Source: Plasmodium relictum
Taxonomy: Eukaryota; Apicomplexa; Aconoidasida; Haemosporida; Plasmodiidae
Direction of reading: 5' to 3'
Length of the DNA stretch: 64,000 bases
NCBI RefSeq assembly: GCF_900005765.1
Contig: NC_041692.1
Span: 310,001-374,000 of the forward strand
Shown: piece by piece, positions 26,277-38,191 of the stretch
How the letters are laid out: every line of letters begins with the position of its first letter
Position numbering within the stretch: position 1 is the first letter of the stretch
Notes under the pieces: generated by a model
Told to the model about the DNA's origin: nothing
Seen by the model: only the letters and a program-made list of their open reading frames with translations
The model's database searches: none
Made by a program: the position numbers and the translations under genes

Positions 26277-27695
26277 ATGAAACGATACAATGAAAAATCA
26301 ATTAATGAAAAGATCCAAAGAGAGCAAAAAAATGAATATGCTCGTGAAAGAATACAAAATGAGTTAAAGCTAGATAATTACAGTAAATTGCAAGGAATAT
26401 CTATTGATAAAGCTGAAGCAGCTAAACAAAAAAATATAGAAGATTCACTTAAGAGAGATTGTGAAATAACAGATGAATTTGATAATACAAAAATAAAAGA
26501 AGAAAAAATTAGACAATGCCAATTATTAAGTGAAAAGCAAAAAGAAGAAAAAGAAATTGCTGATGAGAAGCTTAGAGAGAAAGCTTTGCAACATACAATA
26601 CAAAATGATGAAAGTTATAAAAAATTAAAAGAAAAGTTGGAAGAAATAGCAACATTAAAAGAAAGAGAAAACCAAGTTAAAGAAGCAAAATTATTAAAAA
26701 CAAAAGAGGAACAAGAAGAAGAAAAAAGAATTGAAAAACAAATGGAAAGCATTTTAATAAAAGAAGGGAAAGAAGAAGAAAAAAAAAAAAAATTAAATTT
26801 TGAAAAAATTATGGAAACGAAAAAAGAATTGCAAGAACAAATTAAAGAAAATTTGAAAAAAAAAAAGGAGAAATATACTGCCAATTTAGAAGAAAGGAGT
26901 AAAATGGAAAATTTAATGCAAGATTACAGGGAAGAAGAAAAAAAAAAAAAAGAAGAAGGAATAAATAAACAAAAAAAATTATTAAAAGAATTTAAAGAAC
27001 AAATAGAATTAAAAAATCAAAGAAAGGAATTAAATAAAAAGAAAGAATTAGAGGAAGAAATAAAGAATCAAGAATACATCAAGGAAAAAGAAGAAAAAAT
27101 GAAAAATTTTCTTAAAAAAAAAGTAGAAAAAAATTTAGAAAAACAAAAAGTAGTTAATGAACTAGCGTATAAAGAATATCTTGTAAATAAAGAAAAAGAA
27201 GTATTAGACGAATTACTTAATAAATTATATATTGAAGAGCATGATTTCAAAGAAAGGCAAAGAGAGATCAAGGAAAATGAAAAAAAATTACAACTTAAAA
27301 ATGAAATGTTGAAACAACTGGAAAAAGATATAAGCTTAAAGGAAGAAAGAAGAAGAAAGGAAAAAGAAGAAGATGAAAAAAGAAAACTAGAATTATTAGA
27401 AGAAAAAAAAAAATTAGACAAACTTGATCAGTACACAGATAAAAAAAGGAAAGAAAAACTATTACAATATAAAAAAGAAATATATGAATCTTTTCAAGAA
27501 AAAAAAAACGCAGTAAAAAATGAAAGAATACAAGAAGAAATAGAAAAAAACAAACTTTTGGAAGAACAAAAAAAATATGAGGAATTAATAAATAAAGAAA
27601 AAATGAAACTTATAGATAAGTATAAAAATGATATTTTAAAAAATTTACCTGAAGATATATATGAGAAACTAAAAAAGGAAAATATTATTACGTAG
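26277..27695 (+). CDS. MNS1: MNS1-like coiled-coil axonemal protein (TPH domain)
   Basis: 472 residues from ATG, almost wholly Glu/Lys/Arg/Leu-rich alpha-helical coiled coil with no transmembrane or globular part. Length (animal MNS1 about 495) and the pattern of ERERIQNELKL, AEAAKQKNIEDSL and ERRRKEKEEDEKRKLELLEEKKKLD fit the trichohyalin-plectin-homology (TPH) type proteins, of which MNS1 is the best match. Family role: MNS1 is a microtubule inner protein in the lumen of ciliary doublets, needed for flagella. In Plasmodium this would act in the axoneme of the male gamete, the only flagellated stage. A generic coiled coil cannot be separated from MNS1 by composition alone; the position next to Isd11 and SMU1 supports the name from memory of P. 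falciparum order. Confidence 0.7.
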   Translation: MKRYNEKSINEKIQREQKNEYARERIQNELKLDNYSKLQGISIDKAEAAKQKNIEDSLKRDCEITDEFDNTKIKEEKIRQCQLLSEKQKEEKEIADEKLREKALQHTIQNDESYKKLKEKLEEIATLKERENQVKEAKLLKTKEEQEEEKRIEKQMESILIKEGKEEEKKKKLNFEKIMETKKELQEQIKENLKKKKEKYTANLEERSKMENLMQDYREEEKKKKEEGINKQKKLLKEFKEQIELKNQRKELNKKKELEEEIKNQEYIKEKEEKMKNFLKKKVEKNLEKQKVVNELAYKEYLVNKEKEVLDELLNKLYIEEHDFKERQREIKENEKKLQLKNEMLKQLEKDISLKEERRRKEKEEDEKRKLELLEEKKKLDKLDQYTDKKRKEKLLQYKKEIYESFQEKKNAVKNERIQEEIEKNKLLEEQKKYEELINKEKMKLIDKYKNDILKNLPEDIYEKLKKENIIT

Positions 27696-28389
27696 TAAAA
27701 AACAGCTTAAAAAAAATAAAAGGTTATACTTTTATAAAATTTCTTAAAATATTGAAAACTTAAAAAAATTAAAATTTACTGAAAAAATAATTACAAATAA
27801 TTACACTTTTTATAAAAAAAAAAAATTCATATATATATAATGAATATATATAATAAATATATGATAAAAAAAATTAAAAAAAAAAAAAAATTTAATAAGT
27901 ATGAATAGAAAAAAATATAGAAATAATTATCTATCTATTAAAATTTTATTTTTATTATTATTTTTTATGGATAAGAGATGTAGAATATAATTCAAGTAAA
28001 AAAAAATACATTTTTATATTTTATTTTTGTATTTTAATTATTACATAATACAAATATATAAATGTGATATCTTTTATGAATCAAAAATATGAAAATAAAA
28101 TTTTTTATTTTTGCAATAAATATACAAACATGGAAAAAAAAAAAAAAAAAAAAAATCATAACAATAAAAAGATAAATTTTAAACATACAAAGACAAATTA
28201 ACAAAAATAAAATAGTAATAAAATGTAATTTTATCTTTTTAAAGTTAATATAAATATCCCCTTATTATTAATTTTTTTAGGTAAAAATTTATATAAAGCA
28301 AATGCATTTCTTATTTACCTTATTGTTTTTAGATATAGTATTTATATTTATCCTTAATATTTTTCATTTATTTATGAATTTTTATTTTT
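27696..28389. other. convergent intergenic region, 0.7 kb
   Basis: 3' ends of the MNS1-like and SMU1 genes, dominated by poly(A) runs (27870-27890, 28137-28154). Confidence 0.45.
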
Positions 28390-29952
28390 TTATTGTATTA
28401 TATTTAAAGTACCATCAAGTGCCCATGAAGCCATCAAATTTTGATTTTGATGATGTAATATACCTAAAGAATCTTTTTCATGAATTTTTATTTGTGTTTC
28501 TAATTTTGTTGTATTATAATTAAAGCAATATAAGTTTTGATTATCTCCTAAGCAATAAACATATTTATAATTTGGAGATATACAAGCATAAACAAAATTA
28601 ACAGAATAATCCTTTTCTTTATCAATTACGTTCGTATACGTTTTAATAATCTTTCCTTTAGTATTCATAATATAACAATATGGTGATTTAGTACAAACTA
28701 AAATTAGTTCGTCTAAGGTTTTACTTATCAATATAATATTATTAACAGGAGGATATATCAGGTTATCTTTAATATTATAATAAACATAAAAAGAAGATAT
28801 ACATTCACAATTTTTTTGATTATATACATATATTTTTCCTTCATCTGTACCACATATAACTTTAGAATTATCTAAAGTGTATATAGAAGAATGAACAACA
28901 GAAGAATGTTTTCTAAATTCTTTTAAGCATTTTAGTGATTTTAAACCAAAAATTTTAACAGTATTATCATAAGAAGACGTTAATATTTGTGTTTGATCTT
29001 TATTAAAATTAATAGATGTAACTGGATGCGTATGCGCATTAATTGTTTTCAAACATGACCCGCTTTTTATTCTCCATATTTTAATTAGACCTTTTGAATC
29101 ACCGCTTAATAAAATTTCATCATCTTTACTTATACATAAACTAACAATTGGATTATCGTGCATCATTAGATTATTTTCCTTTTGATAAATTAATTCAGTA
29201 TTTAATTGTCCAGTTAGCCAATTCCATATCTCAATAAAACCATCTGATGATCCAGTAATTAAAAAATCATTATTATATGAAGAAATACAACATTCAACAT
29301 TGGAATCATTACCAAAATTAATACTCTTTAATATTTTATCTGGATATACATCAATAGTAGTTATTTCATCTTTTTCTACATTCCTAAAGATATCAAACTG
29401 TCCATTTTTGTTCTTTATTATATTATGATAATTCTGCCATTTTAATGCCATACCTATTAATGATAATAACCTTGAAGGTGCACAAGATGTTATTTCATTG
29501 CTAATCATTATGCACAAATTATTTCTTTTTTCTTCTTTTGTTAATCCATCATATAAAATACTTTTATTTATATTATTACTATTTAAAAAATCTACTAATT
29601 TATTATATTTATCTGTATACTTTTTTTCCATTCTTTTAAATATTACACACTCATTCATAATTTTTTCAGCTAGCTCTTTTTCTTTGTATTCTATAAGTTC
29701 ACAAATTAATTGTTCATATAAATTCATTAACGTGTCCTCTGATAAATCAATAGTTGTTATATTAAATAAAACATTTTTCCAGTCTCCTTTATTTATATCA
29801 CTAATTAAAACGTCTACATTACTTATTGCATTTAATTTTATATTACTTTCCTCTTGCAATACATAAAAAGTTCTCATTAAGTTATTTTCTTTTAAGTATT
29901 GTAATATTAGCCTTATGATATCAGTGGCTGAAACTTTTAAACAGTCGGACAT
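28390..29952 (-). CDS. SMU1: WD40 splicing factor SMU1
   Basis: 520 residues, intronless, close to the family length of 513. Order of parts: LisH motif at about residues 7-37 (ATDIIRLILQYLKENNLMRTF), CTLH region to about 95, a linker with SCAPSRLLSLIGMALKWQ (about 154-171, a signature segment of SMU1), then seven WD40-type blades from about 205 to the end (for example FLITGSSDGFIEIWNW, ILLSGDSKGLIKIWRI, QILTSSYDNTVKIF). Family role: with RED, SMU1 acts in the B complex of the spliceosome and affects splice-site choice. Expected nuclear. Divergent from ATP synthase gamma. Confidence 0.9.
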   Translation of the reverse strand: MSDCLKVSATDIIRLILQYLKENNLMRTFYVLQEESNIKLNAISNVDVLISDINKGDWKNVLFNITTIDLSEDTLMNLYEQLICELIEYKEKELAEKIMNECVIFKRMEKKYTDKYNKLVDFLNSNNINKSILYDGLTKEEKRNNLCIMISNEITSCAPSRLLSLIGMALKWQNYHNIIKNKNGQFDIFRNVEKDEITTIDVYPDKILKSINFGNDSNVECCISSYNNDFLITGSSDGFIEIWNWLTGQLNTELIYQKENNLMMHDNPIVSLCISKDDEILLSGDSKGLIKIWRIKSGSCLKTINAHTHPVTSINFNKDQTQILTSSYDNTVKIFGLKSLKCLKEFRKHSSVVHSSIYTLDNSKVICGTDEGKIYVYNQKNCECISSFYVYYNIKDNLIYPPVNNIILISKTLDELILVCTKSPYCYIMNTKGKIIKTYTNVIDKEKDYSVNFVYACISPNYKYVYCLGDNQNLYCFNYNTTKLETQIKIHEKDSLGILHHQNQNLMASWALDGTLNIIQ

Positions 29953-30835
29953 TTTAAAAAATAATAAAAAAGTGTAATATGCATATATATATATTTAATA
30001 AATATTTTTAATATAGGAAAATATTTAAAAATTAATTTTCATTGATATTTTTTCATTAAAAAAAAAATAAATAAAATAATAATACATTATTTTTAAAAAT
30101 TTTTAATAGTTTTTTTGTTAAATTCTTCATAAAATATAATTTTTAAAATTTAATATATAATAATATATTATTTGATCATATAAATATATATTTTATTTTT
30201 ACATTATTCTTTTTATATGAAGTTTTTTCATTAATTCTTATTTTTTTAGTTTTCTGATTTAAGATATACTTTTTATAATTATTATTTATAATTGATATTC
30301 TATGAATATTTCTTAACCATTTTTTCATTTAAAAAATGAAGCTAATTTACTTAACATTTATTTATAAAGAAAAATTAATTTTTTATTTTTTATTTTTTTT
30401 AAATTTATTAAATATTTTTAGGATTATATCTCTAATTCCATTAGAGTTAAAATAATGACCTTTATTTATTTAAAATAAATTACGAAAAACAAATTAAATT
30501 CAATATTTAATTCTTTGTTTTCTATATTTGTGTTCATATAGAAAAATATTCAAAAAATATATATAATATATATATGTACATTCATATAATTTTTTTTGTT
30601 TGTATTTATTTATTAAACTATAATTTTATAGTTCATTTAAAATTAAAAAAAAGGAAAAATAAGAATTATATTTTAAAATAAGAAGTTTTATGCTTGAAAA
30701 AAGAAAAAAAAAATACTGATAAAATTTTTAATAAAAATAATATTTTTTTTTATAAATTTTTTTAGTAATATAATTATATATAACCTTTTTTTTTTTTATT
30801 TATTTATAATTATCTTTTTCTCTTTGTATAAAAAA
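29953..30835. other. divergent intergenic region, 0.9 kb
   Basis: Shared upstream region of SMU1 (-) and ATP synthase gamma (+). A+T-rich; no distinct motif stands out. Confidence 0.45.
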
Positions 30836-32063
30836 ATGTTGGAAAACAAATTAATAGAAATGAATTACATCAAAAAATGTGCTTTGAACAATTTTAATTT
30901 AGTTTTGAAAAAGAATTTTGCTAGTGATAATTTAAGATCATTATCACTTCGTATGAAATCAATTAAATCTATTCAGAAAATTACCAAAGCTATGAAGATG
31001 GTTGCTGCATCTAAGTTTAAAGGTGATCAAAGAAGGTTAGAAAATTGTTCACATTTCTCAACACCTTTAACTGATTTGTTTAATAGATTAAACCAACTGG
31101 AAATTCATAAAAAAAATGAAGATTTAGCTATAATTGCTATTTCATCGGATAAAGGATTATGTGGAAGTGTAAATTCATCAGTTTCAAGAATATGTAAAAA
31201 AATTTTAGAAAAAGAAAATGTAGATAATGAAACTGTAAACAATATTACACCAAATAAAATATACGTGTATGGAATAGGAGAAAAGATAAGATCAGCTTTA
31301 AGTAGATTACATAGAGATAAGTTTGAAGCTATATATAATGAATATAATAAAATTCCTATAAATTTTGTTACTTGTTCTTATATAGCTGAACGTATACTGA
31401 ATAAAAATCACAGTAATTTATTGATTATTTATAATAACTTCAAATCAGCTATATCATTTGATACGAAAATATTAAGTATTTTTTCTCAAAAACAACTAAG
31501 CAAGATGAATAAAAAAGAACTAGCTACTTTTGAATTTGAGCCAGAACTAGATTACATTTTTAAAGATATTTATGAATTTTATTTTACTTCATTGCTATAT
31601 AATTGTATAATTCAAAATTTAGCAGCAGAACAGGTAATTTGAAGAAATAATAATAAATAAATATAAAAAAGAATTATTTTAAAGATAAGGCTATTATTCC
31701 AATTATTTTTTTAATATTATATGCATATGTTCTCTTCTATGTTTATGTGTACATATTTATGTGTGATTTTTTATTTGCTTTATATATATATATATTTTTT
31801 TTTTTTTTTAAAGTCTGCAAGAATGACGGCAATGGACAACGCTTCTTCAAATGCTACAGAAATGCTAAATGCATTATCTTTAAAATATAATAGAGCAAGA
31901 CAAGTAATTAAAAAAAAAAAAGAAAAAATTGTTTTCATTAATTTTATTTTGTTATCAATAATATATTAAGATATTTATTTTTTATTTTATTTTATTATAT
32001 TTTTTATAGTCGAAAATTACATTGGAACTTATTGAAATTATATCTGGTGCTAATGCTTTATAA
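30836..32063 (+). CDS. mitochondrial ATP synthase F1 gamma subunit, three exons
   Basis: Exons 30836-31633, 31814-31903 and 32010-32063, GT-AG introns, all phase 0, giving 313 residues. The frame stays open 5' to a TTG at 30824, but the first ATG is at 30836 (MLENKLIEM). An N-terminal presequence precedes the conserved helix [31 protein letters not shown] is in the middle, and the C-terminal helix spans the two short exons ([17 protein letters not shown], then [17 protein letters not shown]). Role: central rotating shaft of F1, coupling proton flow to ATP synthesis in the matrix. The last 47 residues, which form the top of the shaft, depend on correct removal of both introns. Corresponds from memory to PF3D7_1311300. 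Confidence 0.95.
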
Positions 32064-33871
32064 AGGAATGATAAATAAAAAAAAAATGATTAAGAAAATT
32101 TTTTTTTAAAGCATACTTTGATTTAGAAAAAATATAAAAGCCATATAATTTTTTTATTTATATACAAAAATTATTTTACGATTACTTTTTTTTTTAATTT
32201 ACGTATAATAATTTTATTATATACATTTTTTCATTTTTAGAAATTCGAAATAAATATATATCAATAAATAAAACTAATAAAACTTTCTTTTGTTTTTATG
32301 TCCTTTTTAATCATTATTTCAATTTTTTTTTTAATACATATAATTTTTAATTGTACCCAGATATATAAATATATCTTTTTATTCTTTTTCATTTAGGAAA
32401 AACTTTTTTTAAAAATTTAAAAAAAAAAAAATTGAGAACTCAAATATTTTTCAAATTTTTAATAATGAAAAGAAAATTTTCATTTTAATTCTTAATTAAT
32501 TATAGTATTACATTATTATTAATTTATATGTGAACAAAAATAAAATGTATATATATATATATATATGATAAATGTTTTCAAGAAAAAAGAAGGCATAATA
32601 CTTTTTATAATATTATAAAATTATATCTTTTAAAAAAGTAAAAAGCCTTATACTATTTATGAGATGTATAATAATTCTTATTATAAAATTTAAAAAAATT
32701 ATGTTAACAATTCTATTTTCTTAAAATTTCATTTATATAAGTAAATCATAACATTATTAATAATAGACATAAAAAAAAAAAAACATAAATTGCTATATGA
32801 ATTTTTTCTTTTTATATATTTAATATTGAATTATCGTTGAATATAAATCTTAAAAATTTCTTAAAAGGATTTATCTATAAAAAAAAAAATATTAATAACT
32901 ATGTACTTAAAGCATATAAGGAAAAATTAGAAAAATACATATTTTCTAATAATGCAAAAATAAAGAATTAAAAGTATTAAATTGTACATACTATATAATA
33001 ATAAAATAAAAAATAAATTTTGTAATATATTTTAATTTCAATAAATTTGCAAATTATTTTTTACTTTTTTTTTTTTTTAAATAATTTTTCTTTTTGTATT
33101 AATAATCATTTTAATTTTTTTAAGTTTCAAAAAAAGAAATTTTTAAATTACACATATATTTTGATATATACGCAACTTTATGTACACATAAATACTATAC
33201 AAGATGTATTTTGTAATAAAAAAAAAAAACTTAAAAAAAAAAAGATATAATTAAAATATTATAAGGAATTTTCATAAAATACAAACATGTTTTTATAATA
33301 TTAGGTAGAAAAAAAAGAGTATGATAAAATATATTCAAAATATTTTTTTTTATTAATTAAAATAAATAGTACTTAGCATTCGTAAACTTACGTATTACTA
33401 TTTTATATATTTTTTTTTATATAATTATAGATATACATAAATATATTATATTAATATGCATAGAACTAAAAATATTTTTAAAAGTTACATTTTTTTTTTT
33501 TTTTTATGTAATATCACAGATATGATGGAATAATAAAATACAAAAATTATTTTAAAATAATTATATAATTATTTTAGTTATAATATTTGCTTTATTTTTA
33601 CATACCTTTTAATTTTTTTTTTTGTAATTATTTTATGTTTATATAAATTTTTTACTTATGTAATATTAGGAATCCCTATTTTCTTTTTTAAAAATTGAAG
33701 TATTTAAAAATGTTATGCTAGTTATAAACAAGAGTCTTCTTTAATTTTATTTATAAATCATTAGCTAAGAATAATAAAAATATAAAGTGTTTCCTTGTAG
33801 TAATATATATATAAATTAATATAGAAATATATATATTTTTACATATAAGAAGAAAAAAAAAAAAAGCAAAA
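32064..33871. other. intergenic, 1.8 kb, tandem genes
   Basis: 3' region of ATP synthase gamma and upstream region of AP-1 mu. The 67-codon frame at 33047-33250 is low complexity and not credible as a gene. No structure noted. Confidence 0.45.
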
Positions 33872-35182
33872 ATGGCATGCATAAGTGCTATATTCATAAT
33901 AGATTTAAAAGGAAAAGTAATAATAAATAGAAATTATAGAGGAGAGGTGAATGTAAATTTAACAGAGGTGTTTTATAATTGTGTTATTGACCAAGAAGAC
34001 AATTTGATAAAACCTATCTTTCATGTAAATGGATTAACATATTGTTGGGTGCCCCATAACAATATTTATATATTAGCTGTAACTAGAAAAAATAGTAATG
34101 CTACCTTAATTATAACATTTTTATATAAATTAATACAAGTGTTAAAAGATTATTTTAAAGTTTTAGAAGAAGAAAGTATAAAGGACAATTTTGTTATTAC
34201 TTATGAATTACTCGATGAAATGATTGATAATGGATTTCCTCAATTAAGTGAAGTTAAAATATTAAGAGAATACATAAAAAATAAAGCACACCAATTAACA
34301 GTAAATAATATTAAAATACCATCAGCTATAACTAATTCTGTCTCATGGAGAAATGAAGGAATAAAATATAAAAAAAATGAAATATTTTTAGATGTAATTG
34401 AAAGTTTAAATATTATTATATCTTCTAATGGAACAGTTCTAAGAAGTGAGATTTTAGGATGTTTAAAGATGAAATCGTATTTATCTGGAATGCCTGAATT
34501 AAAACTAGGTTTAAATGATAAACTTTTATTTAATAAAAACTTAAGTAATTATCCCAATTCATCAAATAATGTAAATAACAAAGCAAAATTAGTAGAGCTG
34601 GAAGATATAAAATTTCATCAATGTGTACGATTATCGAAATTTGAAAATGATAGAACTATATCTTTTATACCTCCAGATGGGATATTTAATTTAATGACTT
34701 ATCGTTTAAGTACTCACGTAAAGCCATTATTTTGGCTTGATATTAATATTTCTAAAAAATCTTTAACAAAAATTGAATATATTGTTAAAGCAAAATCACA
34801 ATTTAAAAATAAAAGTATTGCAAATAATGTAGAATTTCATTTACCTGTACCTGCTGATGTGGATTCACCACATTTTCAAACATATATAGGTACTGTGAAG
34901 TATTATCCAGATAAAGATATTTTAATATGGAAAATCAAACAATTTCAAGGACAAAAGGAATACATTATGAATGCTCAATTTGGGTTACCATCAATTGTGT
35001 CTAATGAAAATAAAGACTTATATTATAAAAGACCAGTAAATGTAAAATTTGAAATTCCTTACTTTACTGTGTCTGGTATAACTGTTAGATATTTAAAAAT
35101 TATTGAAAAAAGTGGTTATCAAGCTTTACCATGGGTCAGATATATAACGCAAAATGGAGATTATCAATTAAGAATGTCTTAA
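33872..35182 (+). CDS. AP-1 clathrin adaptor medium (mu) subunit
   Basis: 436 residues, intronless, ATG after an A-rich leader. An N-terminal longin-like domain (1-140: SAIFIIDLKGKVIINRNYRG) precedes the mu homology domain (about 160-436). The linker motif NSVSWRNEGIKYKKNEIFLDVIE and LRSEILGCLKMKSYLSGMPELKLGLND are diagnostic for AP-1 mu rather than AP-2 or AP-3. The C-terminus is VSGITVRYLKIIEKSGYQALPWVRYITQNGDY. Family role: selects YxxPhi sorting signals at the trans-Golgi and endosomes; in apicomplexans it is linked to rhoptry and microneme traffic. From memory PF3D7_1311400. Convergent with RPT1. Confidence 0.95.
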   Translation: MACISAIFIIDLKGKVIINRNYRGEVNVNLTEVFYNCVIDQEDNLIKPIFHVNGLTYCWVPHNNIYILAVTRKNSNATLIITFLYKLIQVLKDYFKVLEEESIKDNFVITYELLDEMIDNGFPQLSEVKILREYIKNKAHQLTVNNIKIPSAITNSVSWRNEGIKYKKNEIFLDVIESLNIIISSNGTVLRSEILGCLKMKSYLSGMPELKLGLNDKLLFNKNLSNYPNSSNNVNNKAKLVELEDIKFHQCVRLSKFENDRTISFIPPDGIFNLMTYRLSTHVKPLFWLDINISKKSLTKIEYIVKAKSQFKNKSIANNVEFHLPVPADVDSPHFQTYIGTVKYYPDKDILIWKIKQFQGQKEYIMNAQFGLPSIVSNENKDLYYKRPVNVKFEIPYFTVSGITVRYLKIIEKSGYQALPWVRYITQNGDYQLRMS

Positions 35183-36629
35183 AAAAACATAAACATAAAA
35201 ATAATTTAAGTAAATCATTAAAAAAAAATAAGCTAATAAATAATGAGTATATATTTTTAAATAATATCCCTCAAAAAATAAATAAAAAAAAAAAAAAAAA
35301 AGAAAAAGAATATTTTTTATGTTTCTCTAGATGAACAAAACATTTAAATGAATTAATTGTAATAATTATATTTACAGTATCATAAAGAATTAGATGGAAT
35401 TATTAATGAATTGCAAAGAATATAAATTTGTCATGGAATATTTATGTAACAAAAATATAGCTGCTATATTTTAAAACTTAATTTCTTTTTTATTTTAGAT
35501 GTTATTAAATTAAGAAATTATATATATATTGGAGACATACTTATAATAGTTCAAATATAAGTATATATATATGTTTCTTATAAATATTATTTTTTAGGAA
35601 CAATAAATATGTCAAGTCCTAATAAATGAACATAATAAAAAGTATGATGTAATTATACTATTATTATTACATTTATTAATAATTTTTTTTTTTTTCCATA
35701 AAATTAGGTGTATTATGATGACATATATGATTATTTATTGTCACATATTTTTATATTTTTTAATAAATATGTATTCTTTATAATTTAATTTAAAAAGAAC
35801 GTAGAAAAATTTTATGATAAATTTTTTTTTTCTTTCATATATATTGTTGCTTCCATAATTTCTAATTATTGTTTTAATTTTCTTTTTATAAATATGAATA
35901 TATATATATATTTTTTCGATTTATTACTTTAAATCCAAATGTTGTGATTACCTAGAATAAATATTGAAAAATATGTGTTTATTTAAAGCATTACATATAT
36001 ATATACCTTTTATGTATTATATATTTTTATAAACAAATATAAAAAATGTTAGTTAAACTTTATTAAAAACTAATAAAAAAAAAGCAATTTTTTTTTTAAT
36101 AAATTAAAGATTCTATTATCTATATAAAAAATATTATCTTGCCACCATAGCAGATTAAGAAAAAATATTTTTAAATTTTTTATGGTTTATGTGTAATAGA
36201 TAAGAAAATAGTGTAACAAGAAACACATTTGTATATATATATAATTTGTGTCATTCATAGGGATTAAAAAAAAAACAAACATTTTAACTTCCAATTAATA
36301 TTATTAAAAACTTTTTATATACTATAAAAAATCAAAGTTTGCATTAAATTGTAGTGTTTCATGAAATTTACAGTTAAAAAAAATATGTAAGGTTAAAAAA
36401 CAAATATTTTCGTAAAATATAATTTTATTTAATAAAAAAAAAAAAAAAAATAATAAAAATATTTTTTTAGTTTTTCCAAAAAAAAAAAAAAAAAAAAAAA
36501 AAATATAGTGTATATATATAAACTAATTTATGGAATTGTTTTTATAATTATTACGGTGAATAGTGTTATTAAATAATTAGATTTATTTACTCTTATATAA
36601 ATTAATAATTTTTATATACACTTGTTACA

Positions 36630-36683
<54 letters not shown>

Positions 36684-36697
36684 AAACTATTATAGCA
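35183..36697. other. convergent intergenic region, 1.5 kb
   Basis: 3' ends of AP-1 mu and RPT1. Contains a (TA)n tract and A runs at 36431-36450 and 36477-36502. No gene seen. Confidence 0.45.
36633..36679. repeat. (TA)n microsatellite beside the RPT1 stop codon
   Basis: About 47 bp of uninterrupted TA dinucleotides ending 18 bp downstream of the RPT1 stop (36698), so within its 3' untranslated region. Confidence 0.9.
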
Positions 36698-38191
36698 TTA
36701 ATTATAAACCATATATTTACCTGTTGCAGAAAATTGTTTACAACCATGTATAACTTTATTAATAGCTAATAAAAGATCCTTTTCTGTGATTGTTTTTCTT
36801 CTTGCTCTTATAGCAAACATACCAGCTTCGGTACAGACACTTCTAATGTCTGAACCAGTGCTATTAGGGCATAATCTTGCTAATAGTTCAAATCTAACAT
36901 CTCTACTCATATTCATTGTATTAGCATGAATTTTAAATATATGCGTTCTACCTTCAAGATCTGGTAAACTAAATTCAATTTTTCTATCAATTCTTCCAGG
37001 TCTTACTAGCGCACTGTCTAATGTATCAGGTCTATTTGTAGCCATAAGAACTTTTATATTCCCTCTATTATCAAAACCATCTAATTGATTAACAATTTCT
37101 AACATAGTTCTTTGAACCTCGTGATCTCCATGTGCGCTTTCATCTCCTCTCGAACCTCCTATTGCATCTACTTCATCAATGAATAAAATACAAGCTTTTT
37201 TTGATTTTGCCATTTGAAATAATTCTCTTACCATCCTTGCACCTTCTCCAACATATTTCTGAACAAGTTCTGAACCAATTACACAAATAAAACATGCATC
37301 TGTTCTATTGGCAATAGCTCTAGCTGTTAGAGTCTTTCCTGTTCCTGGAGGCCCATATAATAAAACCCCCTTAGGAGGATCAATACCTAGAGTTACAAAT
37401 CTTTCTGGTTGTAATAAGGGCATTTCTACTACTTCTCTTAACTTTTCTAATTGTTCTTTGCATCCACCAATATCATTATACGTAATATCAGGTTTTTCTT
37501 CTACAGTCATCATAGTAACTGTAGGGTCAATTTTTGGTGGTAACAAAATTTGAATTTTATATTTAGTTCTATCTACACCTACTCTCATTCCTTCCTCAAT
37601 ATCTGTTGGCGCAACTTTATCACCTAATCCTACAACGAATTTTGCTATTTGTTTTACATTAATAATATATTTTGTTTGATCTGTATCTGCATTTATAATT
37701 TTTGTGCATCTAGCTACTTGCAATGGTTGTTCTTCATTTAGCATTTGCTTATCTAATTGTAAGTCCCATTGATTAGGCAAACATAATCCAGTATCACTTT
37801 CTCTTACACCACATAATTTATTTATGTTTGTTAGTAATCCTGATATATCACTTTCTACTTTTTTTATACTCTTTGAATATGGTCCCGAACCCTAAAAATA
37901 TATATATATATAACTTATTAAATTCATACAATATTAATAAAAACAAAATATATATTTTTTTCTAATGCATTTTTATTCAAAAATGTATACTTATTTTATA
38001 TGATTGTTTTTTCATTATTTCCCAAATGTAAATTACATAACACTTTTATTCTTTTATATGTACATAATTTTATAATAAATATATATATATGTTAATTTAT
38101 TTTACTATTTTTTTTTTTTTACATATGATTTTAGTATATTTATATCTTCATCATCCAATGGTTTTGATTGAGTGGTAGTTTCCTCTTGCAT
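36698..38191 (-). CDS. RPT1: 26S proteasome regulatory ATPase subunit RPT1 (S7), two exons
   Basis: Exon 1 38123-38191 (23 codons, [20 protein letters not shown]) and exon 2 36698-37891 join at a GT-AG phase-0 intron to give 420 residues. Without exon 1 the frame has no ATG at its 5' end; the upstream part of exon 2 ([16 protein letters not shown] through [15 protein letters not shown]) aligns with the family coiled coil and OB region. AAA domain: GPPGTGKT at about 203-210, Walker [10 protein letters not shown] with D262 and E263, SRH with [12 protein letters not shown]-terminal KYMVYN. Role: hetero-hexameric unfoldase of the 19S particle. From memory PF3D7_1311500. It is divergent from the Lys/Glu-rich gene across a 4.3-kb gap. 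Confidence 0.95.

Noticed and set aside
31721-31969. Possible separate small gene starting [13 protein letters not shown]
   Set aside because: It reads through intron 1 of ATP synthase gamma and then exon 2; the spliced gamma subunit explains it fully.
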